This document shows positions 8,671 through 18,299 of a stretch of 18,620 nt of DNA, in pieces. The stretch spans positions 1 to 18,620 of the forward strand of contig PITI01000158.1 in assembly GCA_004325065.1 (NCBI GenBank), given 5' to 3'. Every line of letters begins with the position of its first letter. Positions within the stretch are counted from its first letter, which is position 1. The position numbers and the translations under genes were made by a program. Source of the stretch: Hamiltosporidium magnivora. Taxonomy: Eukaryota; Microsporidia; Dubosqiidae. The notes under the pieces are model-generated. The model saw nothing but the letters and a program-made list of their open reading frames with translations, made no database searches and was not told the origin of the DNA.

Positions 8671-11220
8671 TTAATAATAGAAATTTATAGTTTCAAATAA
8701 CTTTTCTACTTTTCGCTTTCTTTTCGCAATGTCCATGTAAAATACTTGTGCCTTATTACTATGAATAACAATCCAATATAACTGCCAAATATATATTTCT
8801 TTGAATCGTAAACTTCTGGAGGCATTCGTTTCGTTTTCTAATGACTGATCTAATATTTGACGAAATTTTCCGATCAAATCATTGCAAATATCAGCTTTTG
8901 ATTGTACTATTTTTATGTCTTTCACACAATACAACCGCTCATCAGCTTTAATATTTTTAAAGAAAGAAAGATTTTGTTCCAAAAAATATTCAAACTTGTT
9001 ATTAAGGAAATATCTGCTCTTATTATTAGTTATATCCATAATTTGCAAAGCAAAAGCAGCAAACTCAATTGATTTATTTTTGTCAAAACTGAATGATTCA
9101 TCTATTACCATTGCTATTAACGTAGTTATCTGTAACTTTAACAAACCGCTATTGTTGCCGCCTATTCGCGTTACAGTTAAAAGAAATCGAAGACAATTTA
9201 AAATCCCATAAGAGTCTGCTTTCGATTCGGAATTTTCCAAATTTCTTAACAGTTTTTCAAATAGCTGACCTATGTAAAAAATCTTCGCACCCATCATGTA
9301 TCTTGAATTTGGGGCTTTTGGCGAAGTACTATGAGTATAATAATCCAGATATCTTAGTTTATCTAAATGAATGTATAAAGCTTTCAAAATAAAATATGTT
9401 GAAATCACATGATACTGTTTGATAGATTTTAAAGGTTCGGCTTTGTGTAAATATATGAAAGCTAATATTTCGTACACTATATTTTTTTCCATACATGATT
9501 CAAGTTTATATAATGTCTCTTTTATTTCAAGAATCGGAAAAGAATTAACTATTTCGTTTTTATCTTTATTAAGAAATATAGTTCTTTCATAATGTACAAA
9601 GGAAGAACATATTTTTGAAAAAGCCGAGATTTCAGTATTGCGATTTTCTAAATTACGTATTTCCTGATTAAGAAAATCTTTCAATTTCTCAATAGAAACT
9701 TCAGAATCTGACGAACGAGCTTCTGTTTGTGTAGTAGAGGTACGAGGAGGCGAAAGATTCATCAGAATTTTATTTAAATTATAAAAAATTAACTGAAAAA
9801 CGGAAGTTTTATTTTCATTAATCTGTAACATTTTTTGTTTCCATTCAGATTTCTTGTTATTCAGTATTATGTTGAAAATTTTCCCTTCTCTTTCAGATTC
9901 AATCCATTTACTACTTTCGTTTATATCTTTTAAAATTTTTTCATACTGAGATTGTAATTTTTTTATTATTATTAAGAGAGACTTGTCGTTGTTTTGGAAA
10001 TTCGTTATAGAATATTCGCGCAAATAATTTGTAATTTTGGCCCAATCCATTATCTGTTTATCTTCTGAGATCGAAGACCATAATAAATCCGAATTATCGG
10101 CTGTTGCCACATATTTTTCTATTTTCAAAAACAGATCCTTCAAGTTTTCATTTATATCTTCTTTGTGTGAATGCCTTTTTGAGCTAGTTTGATTTTTATT
10201 TCTACTCGCTCGAGTTGGTTTTACTTTTGAAATTATTATTTGGCTTTTTAAGGCATGAAATGGAAGAGGAGTTGAATTTGTCTCTGATGAACTATCAGAA
10301 TCAGTAACAATAATATCTGGTTCTGTTGCGTTTTGTTGGATCGTATGTACTTCTACATCGGGAGTCTGTCCGGACGAAAAATATCCGCTAGGTGTAAGGG
10401 CTATTTTATTATGTGAGGTTGAAAGTTCATCGGTTACATCCGTTCGTCCACGTATTCCTTCTTCTAATTCACTATTGACCTCACCATCCACAGCTCCATT
10501 TCCCTCTTCATCTGTTCCGTGTAAGCCAGAGTTACTTATAGGTATATTTCCATTTGTAGGATTTTCATTTCTTGCAATTGTAGCATTTGTATCAGAAATT
10601 ATTGAATTAGATTGATTTAAATTTGGTGGGCCACGAGATTCGAAATGGGCTCCCGTTAAAGGGTCATACCATATATAATCATATCTCGGGTCTTGTTGGA
10701 ATATAGTTTGATTTCCCATATATGTTGGATAACCCATATACGTTGGATGTCCCATATACGTTAGATGTCCCATAGACGTTAGATGTCCCATAGACGTTGG
10801 ATGTCCCATATACGTTTGATTTCCCATAGACGTTAGATGTCCCATAGACGTTGGATGTCCCATATACGTTGGATTTCCCATATACGTTGGATGTCCCATA
10901 TACGTTGGATGTCCCATATACGTTGGATAATCAAAGCCAGAATGTTGATACCTAGCTTGCGGTCTTAATGGTAAAGAATATGGTTGCGATCGATTGTTTG
11001 ATGTCCTTTGTCCCAGAACAGGATTAAGATTTTGTATGTATGTTGGCATTCCGTTTGTGAGTTGGCTGTATGGATATCCGGATTGTAAATTATATTCATT
11101 ATAATGACTATCATTGCTTTGATTTTGATGTAAATAATCTCTATTGTCTGATAAATATGCCATATTCATAAAAAGAAATAAATAACGATAAAAAAATTGC
11201 ATTATTTGATTGATAATCAT
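8671..11220 (-). CDS. Unrecognised 849-residue protein with tandem hexapeptide repeats
   Basis: I do not recognise this protein. The N-terminus has a short aromatic-Leu hydrophobic run (8-24, interrupted by Arg) that could be a weak signal peptide or anchor. Residues 25-98 are rich in Tyr, Asn, Gln, Ser and Pro. Residues 99-170 are twelve hexapeptides of consensus PTYMGH, followed by a DPRYDYIWYDPLTGAHFESR segment (about 176-195). Residues 200-350 are acidic and Ser/Thr-rich, then a basic patch appears. The remaining 490 or so residues are predicted by eye as mostly helical, ending in a KRKRK cluster near the C-terminus. The first ATG of the frame is used, because a TGA stop lies a few codons upstream; Met20 is an alternative start that would remove the hydrophobic run. 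The gene is intact and less AT-rich than ERB1, and stands alone on the minus strand. A secreted, surface or nuclear role are all possible. Confidence 0.75.
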   Translation of the reverse strand: MIINQIMQFFYRYLFLFMNMAYLSDNRDYLHQNQSNDSHYNEYNLQSGYPYSQLTNGMPTYIQNLNPVLGQRTSNNRSQPYSLPLRPQARYQHSGFDYPTYMGHPTYMGHPTYMGNPTYMGHPTSMGHLTSMGNQTYMGHPTSMGHLTSMGHLTYMGHPTYMGYPTYMGNQTIFQQDPRYDYIWYDPLTGAHFESRGPPNLNQSNSIISDTNATIARNENPTNGNIPISNSGLHGTDEEGNGAVDGEVNSELEEGIRGRTDVTDELSTSHNKIALTPSGYFSSGQTPDVEVHTIQQNATEPDIIVTDSDSSSETNSTPLPFHALKSQIIISKVKPTRASRNKNQTSSKRHSHKEDINENLKDLFLKIEKYVATADNSDLLWSSISEDKQIMDWAKITNYLREYSITNFQNNDKSLLIIIKKLQSQYEKILKDINESSKWIESEREGKIFNIILNNKKSEWKQKMLQINENKTSVFQLIFYNLNKILMNLSPPRTSTTQTEARSSDSEVSIEKLKDFLNQEIRNLENRNTEISAFSKICSSFVHYERTIFLNKDKNEIVNSFPILEIKETLYKLESCMEKNIVYEILAFIYLHKAEPLKSIKQYHVISTYFILKALYIHLDKLRYLDYYTHSTSPKAPNSRYMMGAKIFYIGQLFEKLLRNLENSESKADSYGILNCLRFLLTVTRIGGNNSGLLKLQITTLIAMVIDESFSFDKNKSIEFAAFALQIMDITNNKSRYFLNNKFEYFLEQNLSFFKNIKADERLYCVKDIKIVQSKADICNDLIGKFRQILDQSLENETNASRSLRFKEIYIWQLYWIVIHSNKAQVFYMDIAKRKRKVEKLFETINFYY
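10711..10926 (-). repeat. In-frame tandem repeat, 12 copies of an 18-bp unit
   Basis: Twelve 18-bp units code for PTYMGH-type hexapeptides in the 849-residue protein. Positions 1, 3 and 6 vary: P/L/Q, Y/S and H/N/Y, while T, M and G are invariant. Units 5-7 and 8-10 form a 54-bp higher-order duplication (PTSMGH-LTSMG-x-xTYMGH twice). Nucleotide identity between units is high, so the array is young and was probably shaped by replication slippage or unequal exchange. Confidence 0.9.
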
Positions 11221-11605
11221 ATTGAAGGATTGATTTCAAATTTTTATTTATAGATTTCAATACAAAAAAATAAAAGATTCGAATATAAATCATATTTAAA
11301 ACTGCAATAACAAAAAAAACCCTCGGTATCGATAGAACCGTGATTTCCAAACACCTCTAAATTTTTTTCATAGTTAATTTTAATACATCTCTTTTACTAC
11401 ATAGAACCATGTCCCAATCATCCTTCATGTTCTCATAAATTTTCTGATATCAAATTTCTTCAAGTTATTTTATATTCATATGCTTTTAAGATTTTTTTAT
11501 AATAAATTCGTATGTGTCTTTTTATCAATTAATATCACACATTTCTATAAAAAATAGTACATGGTATATTTCTTTATGCCTCTGACGTGGTTCCTGTTAA
11601 ATTAA

Positions 11606-11749
11606 TTACTGTTCATACCAGTGTTCATCGATATGTCTTGCAACACACACATTAAATATTCTATCATGATTAGGTATGTATAATCTATTTGATAATCGAG
11701 GCGATCTCACAAAATTCGTTAATTCCAGTACTGGTATCAGATTGCAGAC
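11606..11749 (-). pseudogene. Coding relic, possibly integrase-associated
   Basis: A 47-codon minus-strand frame contains NRLYIPNHDRIFNVCVARHI followed by DEHW. The pattern R-x-Y-I-P-x-x-D-R before a His-rich stretch loosely resembles the lead-in to the zinc-binding domain of LTR-retrotransposon integrases. It is downstream of, and on the same strand as, the better integrase-like relic at 11854-12150. Stops bound it on both sides. Assignment is weak. Confidence 0.22.
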
Positions 11750-11853
11750 CTACCCCCACTTTTATTTACCCAAAGACTAGTATATTCACATTACTTTTAC
11801 ATTTTCCAACCCAAATAGACATCTCGGTTATATATAAGCGATTTAAGTGACAC

Positions 11854-12150
11854 TTATTTCAATGTCTTAATGCAATATCTACGTATAAAACCTGCTACTT
11901 GCCATGTATGGTGGTTGAAATTATGTTTATGTAATTCTAAGACTATGGGTCTTTTATCTTGAGTAAGCAAGGCCAGTTTCACATTCCTTACAGGGCGATT
12001 ACTTTGAATCTATATCTGGCTTTGAATCATGTTACGCTAAAAACGTAAATATGATTGATGGGAAATTTTCACCTTTGGGTAACATTTCCTTCCTTGTCAG
12101 TGGATTCGCAATTCACGAAAATTTAGTACTTCTTTTATTCCGAAAAGCAC
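11854..12150 (-). pseudogene. Relic of a retrotransposon integrase zinc-binding region
   Basis: One minus-strand frame of 99 codons stays protein-like through three in-frame stops. Its last uninterrupted part (11854-12009) reads RPIVLELHKHNFNHHTWQVA and continues GFIRRYCIKTLK. Known LTR-element integrases have a H-x(3-7)-H ... I-R-x-R-Y-W-I ... C-x-x-C zinc-binding module preceded by a P-I-V/I-x-x segment; the His pair and the I-R-R-Y-C-I core fit. The C-x-x-C pair is not found after it, and no catalytic DDE core was recovered. This is a dead fragment. Confidence 0.38.
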
Positions 12151-13792
12151 TCTAAAACAATAATTTTAAATAAATCTAGAATATTCATTCAAAACAGATA
12201 TTTTAATTTGGTATTTAACCTGCATCATTCAGAATGTGTTTATTAAATCAATGCGATATTTCCTTTTATTTTATATCTCTTCTTTCTTCGAGTTTTTTTA
12301 TTATTTTATTTTTTTATATTCGTAACATGAATAAAGTATTTTAAATTTTAGGACAATTGCCTATAAGGACATAACACAATTTATAATTTTTCGAAGCTCT
12401 TTATTTCTTTTTTCTATATTTTTAATTTATATATTGAAAGGTACTACAGCGAGAAAGTTTGAGTGTAAAAAAACAGAAATGAAACGAAGTTTTAGGGCAC
12501 ATTTCAAAACGAAAGGCATGCAGACTTACTTGGATCTTGGACTATATCAATCAAAATAATTACAGAGGCATGCTTCGGTATTTGGATTTTACACTTAAAT
12601 ATAAAAAAAAATTGCAATTTATTATATACAGACTTTCGAATCAGAAGAATATTACTTCAAATTTTGGTTTGACAGCTTTGGTGTTTGGATTGCAATGAAA
12701 TTCGATAAATCGAAATATTAAAACAGCAATCTTCGGAATCTTTTTAACTGATCCAAATATCAAGGCTATATATGGAAGAATATGCAACACAAATGCGAAC
12801 AATAAGAGCTAACGAGTAAATAAGACAGTAAAAAATGAATCGCGTGGAACTACACGAACCCAAGAGAATTGGGGACTTGAGCTGTATTAATATATTGTTT
12901 TTACATTAACATAACCGTATATGGTGTAAAAACCAAATTTAATTTAAGCTTTTTTTGGATAGCTAGATTTTCACAAAGCATTTCCCCGGTACATAATAAC
13001 CAAAAACTAAGCAACTAATTCTACCCTTCAATTTACGTAGGTTTCGTTGCTGTTATTATAAATCAAACGATTTGTATTTATAGATCATAGAGATCACCTA
13101 TGAAGTACAAACGAATCAATTTAAATTTTAATTTTTTCCTTTAAGAAACTTATAGCGATAGGAATAATAGGAAAACTGCTGCTGGAATTACTAAATATTT
13201 TTAAGTTTATGAAAAAAAAATCAAAAAACGAAATTGGAATAACGCATTCTAAATTTCTCTTTTTGTGTATAGTCTTATTTCAAAAAAGACTTCGACATAT
13301 ATAGAAAGATGACATGGGTATACTTTGACTGTTTTTACATAAATTCGGTTTTTATTGTTACAGCTATTTCGATATTTAACATGATTAAATTAAATAACCG
13401 TAATTTGGTATGTATCATTTGCAATCATATGTCAAGACATATTCTAAATTCTTTTTTAAACTAAATATTTTGAAACTTTTTATTATTTTAGAAGTATTGA
13501 TATTAAAATTTCTGCGGTTTGCTTGGCGAGCGAATAATCTATGTAATCATATGGAATTTTTTAATATAAGCTCTAACTTTAGAATATCTTTCCTTTTTTC
13601 AATGTTTGTAGGCTTTGAATGAAAATATCGAGGAATCAATAAATATGTAGAAATAACCAGAGTTCTATCGGACTTGGATGTTTCTTAGATCTTTGAGTGA
13701 AGTATGAGAAACTCTTGGCAAAAAAACAGACTATTCACTAAAAATTATTTATATCAACGAATTGACTATTTTGATACACAATACCCGATATA

Positions 13793-13984
13793 AAGTATGT
13801 CAAAAAATCAGGGCCCTATGTTTTAATAAAATCATTCATATAAACGTCGTACTTTAAAGTGTTTTAAGAGATAAAACAAGAGTATATTTTAAACATATAA
13901 TTAGGGTCATTTTAAACAATGTTGTCTATATATTACAAAAAGATTAAATTTAGCAAAATTTTAGTCAAAAAAATCCGGAAACTC
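13793..13984 (+). repeat. Left inverted end of the Tc1-like element, with outer and inner direct repeats
   Basis: The outer copy starts at 13793, right after TA. The inner copy has its CAAAAAAATCCGG core at 13966-13978. The core spacing is about 166 bp. Between them the two ends of the element have diverged too far to pair continuously by eye. Confidence 0.6.
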
Positions 13985-14007
13985 ATAATCGATATTTATT
14001 ATGCCAT

Positions 14008-15080
14008 CTACGGAGCGTTAGACAGCCAAACTCGTTTTTCATAGTCATAAAAAGTTTTGCGCAATAGGTTTTGAATTTTGTTCCAAATTTCTCTAAATTT
14101 TTTATTTTTGAAATTCTCATTTTTATAATTAAGATTATATAATTCTTTTTTCATATAAGCTCATAAATGAAGAGTCGGATTTGGAAGAAGAGACAGCAGT
14201 GGTTAAAGAGGTAGAAGAAAACATAAAAAAATGGTCAAAATATTTTAACCCAGAATTTTATTAAATAAAAATTTTCATATAAGCCAATTATGTTCTATCA
14301 AGTTAAAATCCATTGATTGCGATGACTAAGAAAATTATTAAGTTCCTTTTCATGCGAAATATTATATAGTAACCTCTATGTATGCTTATGATCATTACTT
14401 TGCCAAAAAAATATTCTCATCCAAACCCGATTTCTTGCAGATGATTCTAAATTTTGGGCAATAATACTAAATTATTAAAATATTTCTTGACGAATATATA
14501 TAAATTTCAAATTTTTAATTATTGATATGCCATACATTTCAAAACCATAATATTTCCTCAATTATCTTAGCTGTTGGTCATATGTTTAGGATAAAGGCGT
14601 TTCCCTTGCTCCATCCATACATAACCTACCATTCAAGATTAACAAGTGATTGAATTTATCACTAAATATTGTCGTTTTCAATCATAATCTGAAATCGATA
14701 AAAATGATTTTGAAATTTTAAATCTAGCAGCCATAAATTTTAGACACAAAGATTTTTGGGCAGTAAACAGGTATAGACACCAAGTTTACCCATGTCCTTC
14801 CAAGATCTGGGTAGAGCCGCTAATTGCAAAACACATCTAATTTTTTATGGTCTATGCTGGAAATTATGAGATTTTTTTTCGTAAATCCGAAATTATATTA
14901 GTCCTCGCGATATCACAAAAGAAAGGCGTCGAGATCTATGTCTACGATTTTTATCTTTTATTTCTATTCTTATACGGCATTATTGACTATAGACCTAGCC
15001 ATTTGAAGCAATCCAAAAAATTTTATCGTTGAATAACCCTTTATTCTAACTCTACTATAGCATCTTTGTTTCTGACCAAT
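14008..15080 (-). pseudogene. Broken Tc1-family DD34E transposase
   Basis: Read on the minus strand, family landmarks appear in the right order across all three frames. Near 15062-15077 is a RNKD start region. Next comes a helix-turn-helix with GYSTIKFFGLL and ARSIVNNAV, followed by an RTNIISDLRKK segment and LGVYTCLLPKN ahead of ARFKISKSFL. Then come IFSDKF with the first catalytic Asp (codon 14658-14660), PTAKIIEEILW, WQSNDHKHT for the family QDNxPxHT, and NLIEHNW with the catalytic Glu (14293-14295). The REIWNKI tail ends at a stop at 14008-14010. The second Asp is replaced by Ser (AGT, 14397-14399), and its distance to the Glu codon is 104 nt, one short of the 105 expected for DD34E. Several stops, frameshifts and the 124-bp insertion make it non-functional. 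Open frames on the opposite strand here are shadows. Confidence 0.75.
14148..14284 (+). repeat. 124-bp insertion with 13-bp direct repeats inside the transposase relic
   Basis: TTTTCATATAAGC is present at 14148-14160 and again at 14272-14284, and transposase similarity on the minus strand stops at one copy and resumes after the other. The insert is GC-richer than its host. On the plus strand it is open, with an acidic segment NEESDLEEETAVVKEVEENI followed by K-K-W-S-K-Y-F-N-P-E-F-Y and a TAA stop. The insert therefore looks like the 3' end of a coding sequence rather than transposon sequence. Its source gene is not identified. Confidence 0.5.
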
Positions 15081-15162
15081 CAAATATAGCTTATTAAAAG
15101 GTGATTAATAACTTGAAAATTCAATTATCAGATTTTTGAAACAAAATATTTATAATTTTTCG

Positions 15163-15357
15163 GTATCGGATTTTTTTTTGACATTTTTAAAAGATATATC
15201 TGCAAATGTATAAATAGAGATTATAAACGCAATATATAAAGAATACATTCCTATACAGTATTATAACTTCGTATTTACTACAAAAGTATGTAAAATGCTT
15301 ATTAAAAATATATAGAAATTTAGAATTTTTTGAGTGCTCGGATTTTTTTGCATACTG
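15163..15357 (-). repeat. Right inverted end of the Tc1-like element, with outer and inner direct repeats
   Basis: Read on the minus strand, the outer copy (15357 inward) continues into GAGCACTC. The inner copy has its core C at 15180. The core spacing is about 170 bp. The sequence after the inner copy (ending in ATAAATATT) also resembles the left inner end. Confidence 0.6.
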
Positions 15358-16668
15358 TACCTAAAACAATTATAGTTGTTAATGCTTTTTTTTCTGTATT
15401 AGATCAGCTTTAGTAATTATTTCCTGACATAAATTATAGCTTTGAAACATTGTATTATCTAATTTTCCATGTCAGAATATATCTCGCAGTTTATATGCTT
15501 ATTATATTTGTCATCTTAATGTATAAATTGACTTAAAATAATTTTATAATTATTTCCTGTTTCATTTGATGAAATTTAAAGAGTAAGTGCTGCTGCAAAA
15601 TATATACCATATAATTTACAGAAGTAAAACGAAACTACAGCAATTATTATACAGAAACATGCCTTATTTCTCAAATCGTATTAAAATTTTTTGCTGCATC
15701 ATTTTATAAATTATACAATACATTTTAGAGATTCAAATATATAATTATATTATTCAGAATTTGTAGATATTAATTTCAATGTTTTAAAAGTAGAATAAAA
15801 TTATTTCCAAAAATAAATATACGATCTCTTTTATATATTCAATAAGATTGAATAACACTTCGTTTTATCTGATAATTTTTTTATCCTAGCTGATTTTTAC
15901 CTGTTACCATTCTATAATTATCAAATAAATATATTTAAAATTTTTTGAACTGAATTTCTATATATTGAAAATTTATAATTAGAAACAGCCTTACAATATC
16001 CTGGAATTGATATAATTTTCAATTTATATGTTTTTTGTAAGAATAAATTCAAATATATTCAAAAATGGGTATATATAATTAGACTCGGGTTACTTATAAA
16101 AAAACAATCGAAATAAAAAATTATTCAATGTGAAAATTTACTTTGTGAAAAAAAGTTGGTTTTTACGAAACAAAAGTTTATTTGCTACAAATTCCGAATT
16201 CAAGTCAAAAAAACCAAATCAAAAACATCTAATTAATCTATACATTTTTAGTTATAAAAAGATTTTCAGACCCAAAAATTTGAGAACTTTTTATATTCAA
16301 TATATTATTTTTATACGACAAGGTGTTTATTTTATCATTTTTACACGCAAAAATGTACTTTTTAGCCATTGTATTATTTAAAAATAAACATCTTATTTTT
16401 ATTACCAGAGAACACAAATAAACTTTGAGATTTAGCATCTATCTCAATTAGTATTTAAGCGATCACTGTTAGTGTATTCTTTACCCGAGGAACATTTTGA
16501 AGAAACCTGTCATTTGAAATTTGTAAATTTCTGCTTCTCGCCTATTTTATTTTCCGTCTATAACTATTATCAATATTGGTAAAATTTTGAATTTTATTTC
16601 TTCGCTTACTCATTTTTTTAAATAAAAAGATATGATATTATTTGTGTTCATTAAAATCCGCTTAGATT

Positions 16669-16720
16669 GTACGAGTCGAACATCTTTATCATAAGTTTGT
16701 CTGATTACTACACCGCTCCA
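16669..16720 (-). other. Weak tRNA-like relic
   Basis: On the minus strand, GGAGCGGTGTAGTAATCAGA is followed about 20 bases later by TGTTCGACTCG, which resembles a degenerate B-box. A loop with T-GAT-A in anticodon position lies between, but the stems pair poorly. This could be a decayed tRNA or SINE head. It is not a working tRNA gene. Confidence 0.18.
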
Positions 16721-17604
16721 TGATTACTGACCAAGAGACAATTAAAAGTTGGAATTTTTTATCTCGTGTCTTTTGATAATCTGACATTTCACATGTCTTT
16801 ATACATTTTTCTTGATATAAACTGAAGAATAAAAATTCTTAGAATTTTGTAAGAATATGCCTTTTTCTTGATTAATTAGATACAAATTTATTTCGTTATA
16901 TCGTTGACAGACTGTGTCAATTTAGCAATTATATTTTGTTTTTGATTTAATCGATTTACAAGAAATATAAATTATATATTTACCTGCCATGTTATTCGTA
17001 ATTTCTTTTTTAATCAAGTACTTTTGACTATTTTATTATCTTCTTTTATATTGACGCGAATTTTCAATTTTCGTTAAGATTTTTATAAGTTGTAGTATCA
17101 TCCAAAATTAAACCATTATATTTGGCATCTTTTTTATGTTTCCTCATTTTCTTTTGTGATACAGATATAGTTAACATGAGTTTTAGTACATTCCTTAGAT
17201 TGTTCCATAATATACAGTGATATATTTTTTCGAAAAAAATGGTAGTTCTCTTGTGTATCTCCGTTTCAAAAACGAAAAAAAAAGATTTAGACTGCCTTTT
17301 TAAGTATATATGAATATATATCTGCATCTAAATCTTACGTTAAAAAAAAATTTAACATCAAATTTGTGTTTATTTGCGAATGGTTTCAACACAACCTATC
17401 TCTCTCTAAATTTCTACACTATATTCATAAATGAAGTTTAAATTACCGAAAAATCAATCCAAATCCTTAAAATCCTTGAATTAAACAATATAATACAAAT
17501 ATTTGAATACTGTTCCTATAACCGGAAAGTATTTTTTCATTTTTTTTTCCAATCTATTTTGCGGTTCTAAATCTACGTTTCACTACTTTTACAGCAATTT
17601 TAAT

Positions 17605-17748
17605 CTACAATTTCTTTATTAAAATGTTTCTCCACAGTTGAGAAGTTGAATTAACATTTTTTGAAAATAGCAAAGGTGGTCCGAACTCTTGTTTAATTAG
17701 CAGGTCTGCTTCTATATGCACCAATAATAACTGTGAGTAACACAACCT
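17605..17748 (-). pseudogene. Short coding relic, unknown family
   Basis: A 47-codon minus-strand frame between stops contains LLLVHIEADLLIKQEFGPPL and then an N-S-T-S-Q-L-W-R segment. Composition is more protein-like than neighbouring AT-rich frames, and after the stop at 17605-17607 the same frame remains Lys/Arg-rich and open for a further 20 or so codons. No family recognised; chance is possible. Confidence 0.18.
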
Positions 17749-18299
17749 TTAACCGAATTATCGAGTTTAAATAACTTAGCCACTTCATACTGTTATACAG
17801 ATATAATTTATTTAATAAAAAATTCAGAAAAATCTTTCATGAGAAAGTTTTATTTCCCTTCTCGTTCGCCTTTAAAAGACCAATTTTTTTACCCTATACT
17901 TCTCGCATTATATACACTCTTCGAAGTATTTTTTATTTTATTTTTTGATATTAAATTTGATAATTATGATAGTTCGGATTCCTTAGCATTGGTCTCTAGT
18001 CTTCTCTCTATGTTTAGCTCAGAGTCACCCTTTAATAAAAATAAGTTTATTTATAATTATTCTTAATCTAAATTACTGTTTTCTAGATCAAATTTAATTA
18101 TCTTTTTATTGACAATTTAAGTTGTAATAGCTTAAGTCTACCATATAACCTACCACAATACAGACTTCTTCTCAATTATATTCGAAATAAATACACACGT
18201 ATTACGGCACAAGAAAATAAGAAAAACCATAATTTCAGCTAAAATAAATACCCAATAAAGATAAGAAGATATAATATTTAATATTAAAAAAAAATAATT

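Larger units (their letters stand above)
11221..13790. other. AT-rich gene-free region with integrase-like relics
   Basis: No intact gene. Positions 11600-12150 are less AT-rich and hold protein-like minus-strand frames (listed separately). A second patch at about 12460-12880 is also richer in GC, but no frame there is convincing. Positions 12900-13790 are AT-rich, with no repeats or RNA genes that I can support. The putative promoter region of the 849-residue gene lies just above 11220 and shows no clear element. Confidence 0.4.
13793..15357 (-). mobile_element. Decayed Tc1/mariner-family transposon with IR/DR ends, 1565 bp
   Basis: The element is bounded by TA at 13791-13792 and at 15358-15359, the target duplication of this superfamily. 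The right end, read inward, is CAGTATGCAAAAAAATCCG; the left end is AAGTATGTCAAAAAATCAG, matching at 15 of 19 positions. Each end carries a second inner copy of the motif: AGTCAAAAAAATCCGG at 13963-13978, and TGTCAAAAAAAAATCCG on the minus strand near 15166-15182. Inner and outer copies are about 166 bp apart on the left and 170 bp on the right. This paired direct-repeat arrangement within inverted ends is known from the IR/DR group of Tc1-like elements such as Sleeping Beauty. The length is typical. Inside lies a broken transposase on the minus strand and a 124-bp insertion. Confidence 0.72.
15360..18299. other. AT-rich gene-free region, weak relics only
   Basis: No gene that I can support. 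Open frames at 16130-16438 (both strands), 17064-17327 (minus) and 17839-18066 (plus) consist mostly of Phe, Ile, Lys, Asn and Tyr or of Ser/Phe low complexity, as expected from AT-rich noise. Two patches with some structure, 16669-16720 and 17605-17748, are listed separately. The stretch next to the NAC gene (18067-18299) would be its 3' flank and shows no clear polyadenylation signal. Confidence 0.4.

Noticed and set aside
12840..12895. GGTTCGTGTAGTTCC on the minus strand as a tRNA T-arm
   Set aside because: It lacks the conserved A of the T-loop, has no pairing acceptor stem, and the A-box-like sequence is too close and degenerate.
13410..13622. 70-codon plus-strand frame
   Set aside because: Hydrophobic and Phe-rich, with no motif, no homologue recognised and no signal around it.
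14438..14460. LADDSKFW reading on the plus strand as a reverse transcriptase catalytic motif
   Set aside because: It falls inside the Tc1-like transposase relic on the opposite strand, and no other reverse transcriptase motif surrounds it.
14847..15032. 61-codon plus-strand open frame
   Set aside because: It lies antisense to the transposase relic, whose helix-turn-helix landmarks are on the minus strand. It has no protein-like composition of its own.
16130..16438. Overlapping open frames on both strands
   Set aside because: Both translations are Ile/Phe/Lys/Asn-rich noise with no family likeness. Overlapping frames in AT-rich DNA are expected by chance.
17064..17327. 87-codon minus-strand frame
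   Set aside because: Dominated by Lys, Ile, Phe and Asn. The C-terminal GLILDDTTTY segment suggested a transposase fragment, but no second motif supports it.
17839..18066. 75-codon plus-strand frame with a hydrophobic stretch that could be a membrane protein
   Set aside because: The Phe/Leu run and the Ser/Leu/Phe low complexity are what AT-rich sequence yields. There is no recognisable motif, and it is tail-to-tail with the NAC gene without a supporting signal.
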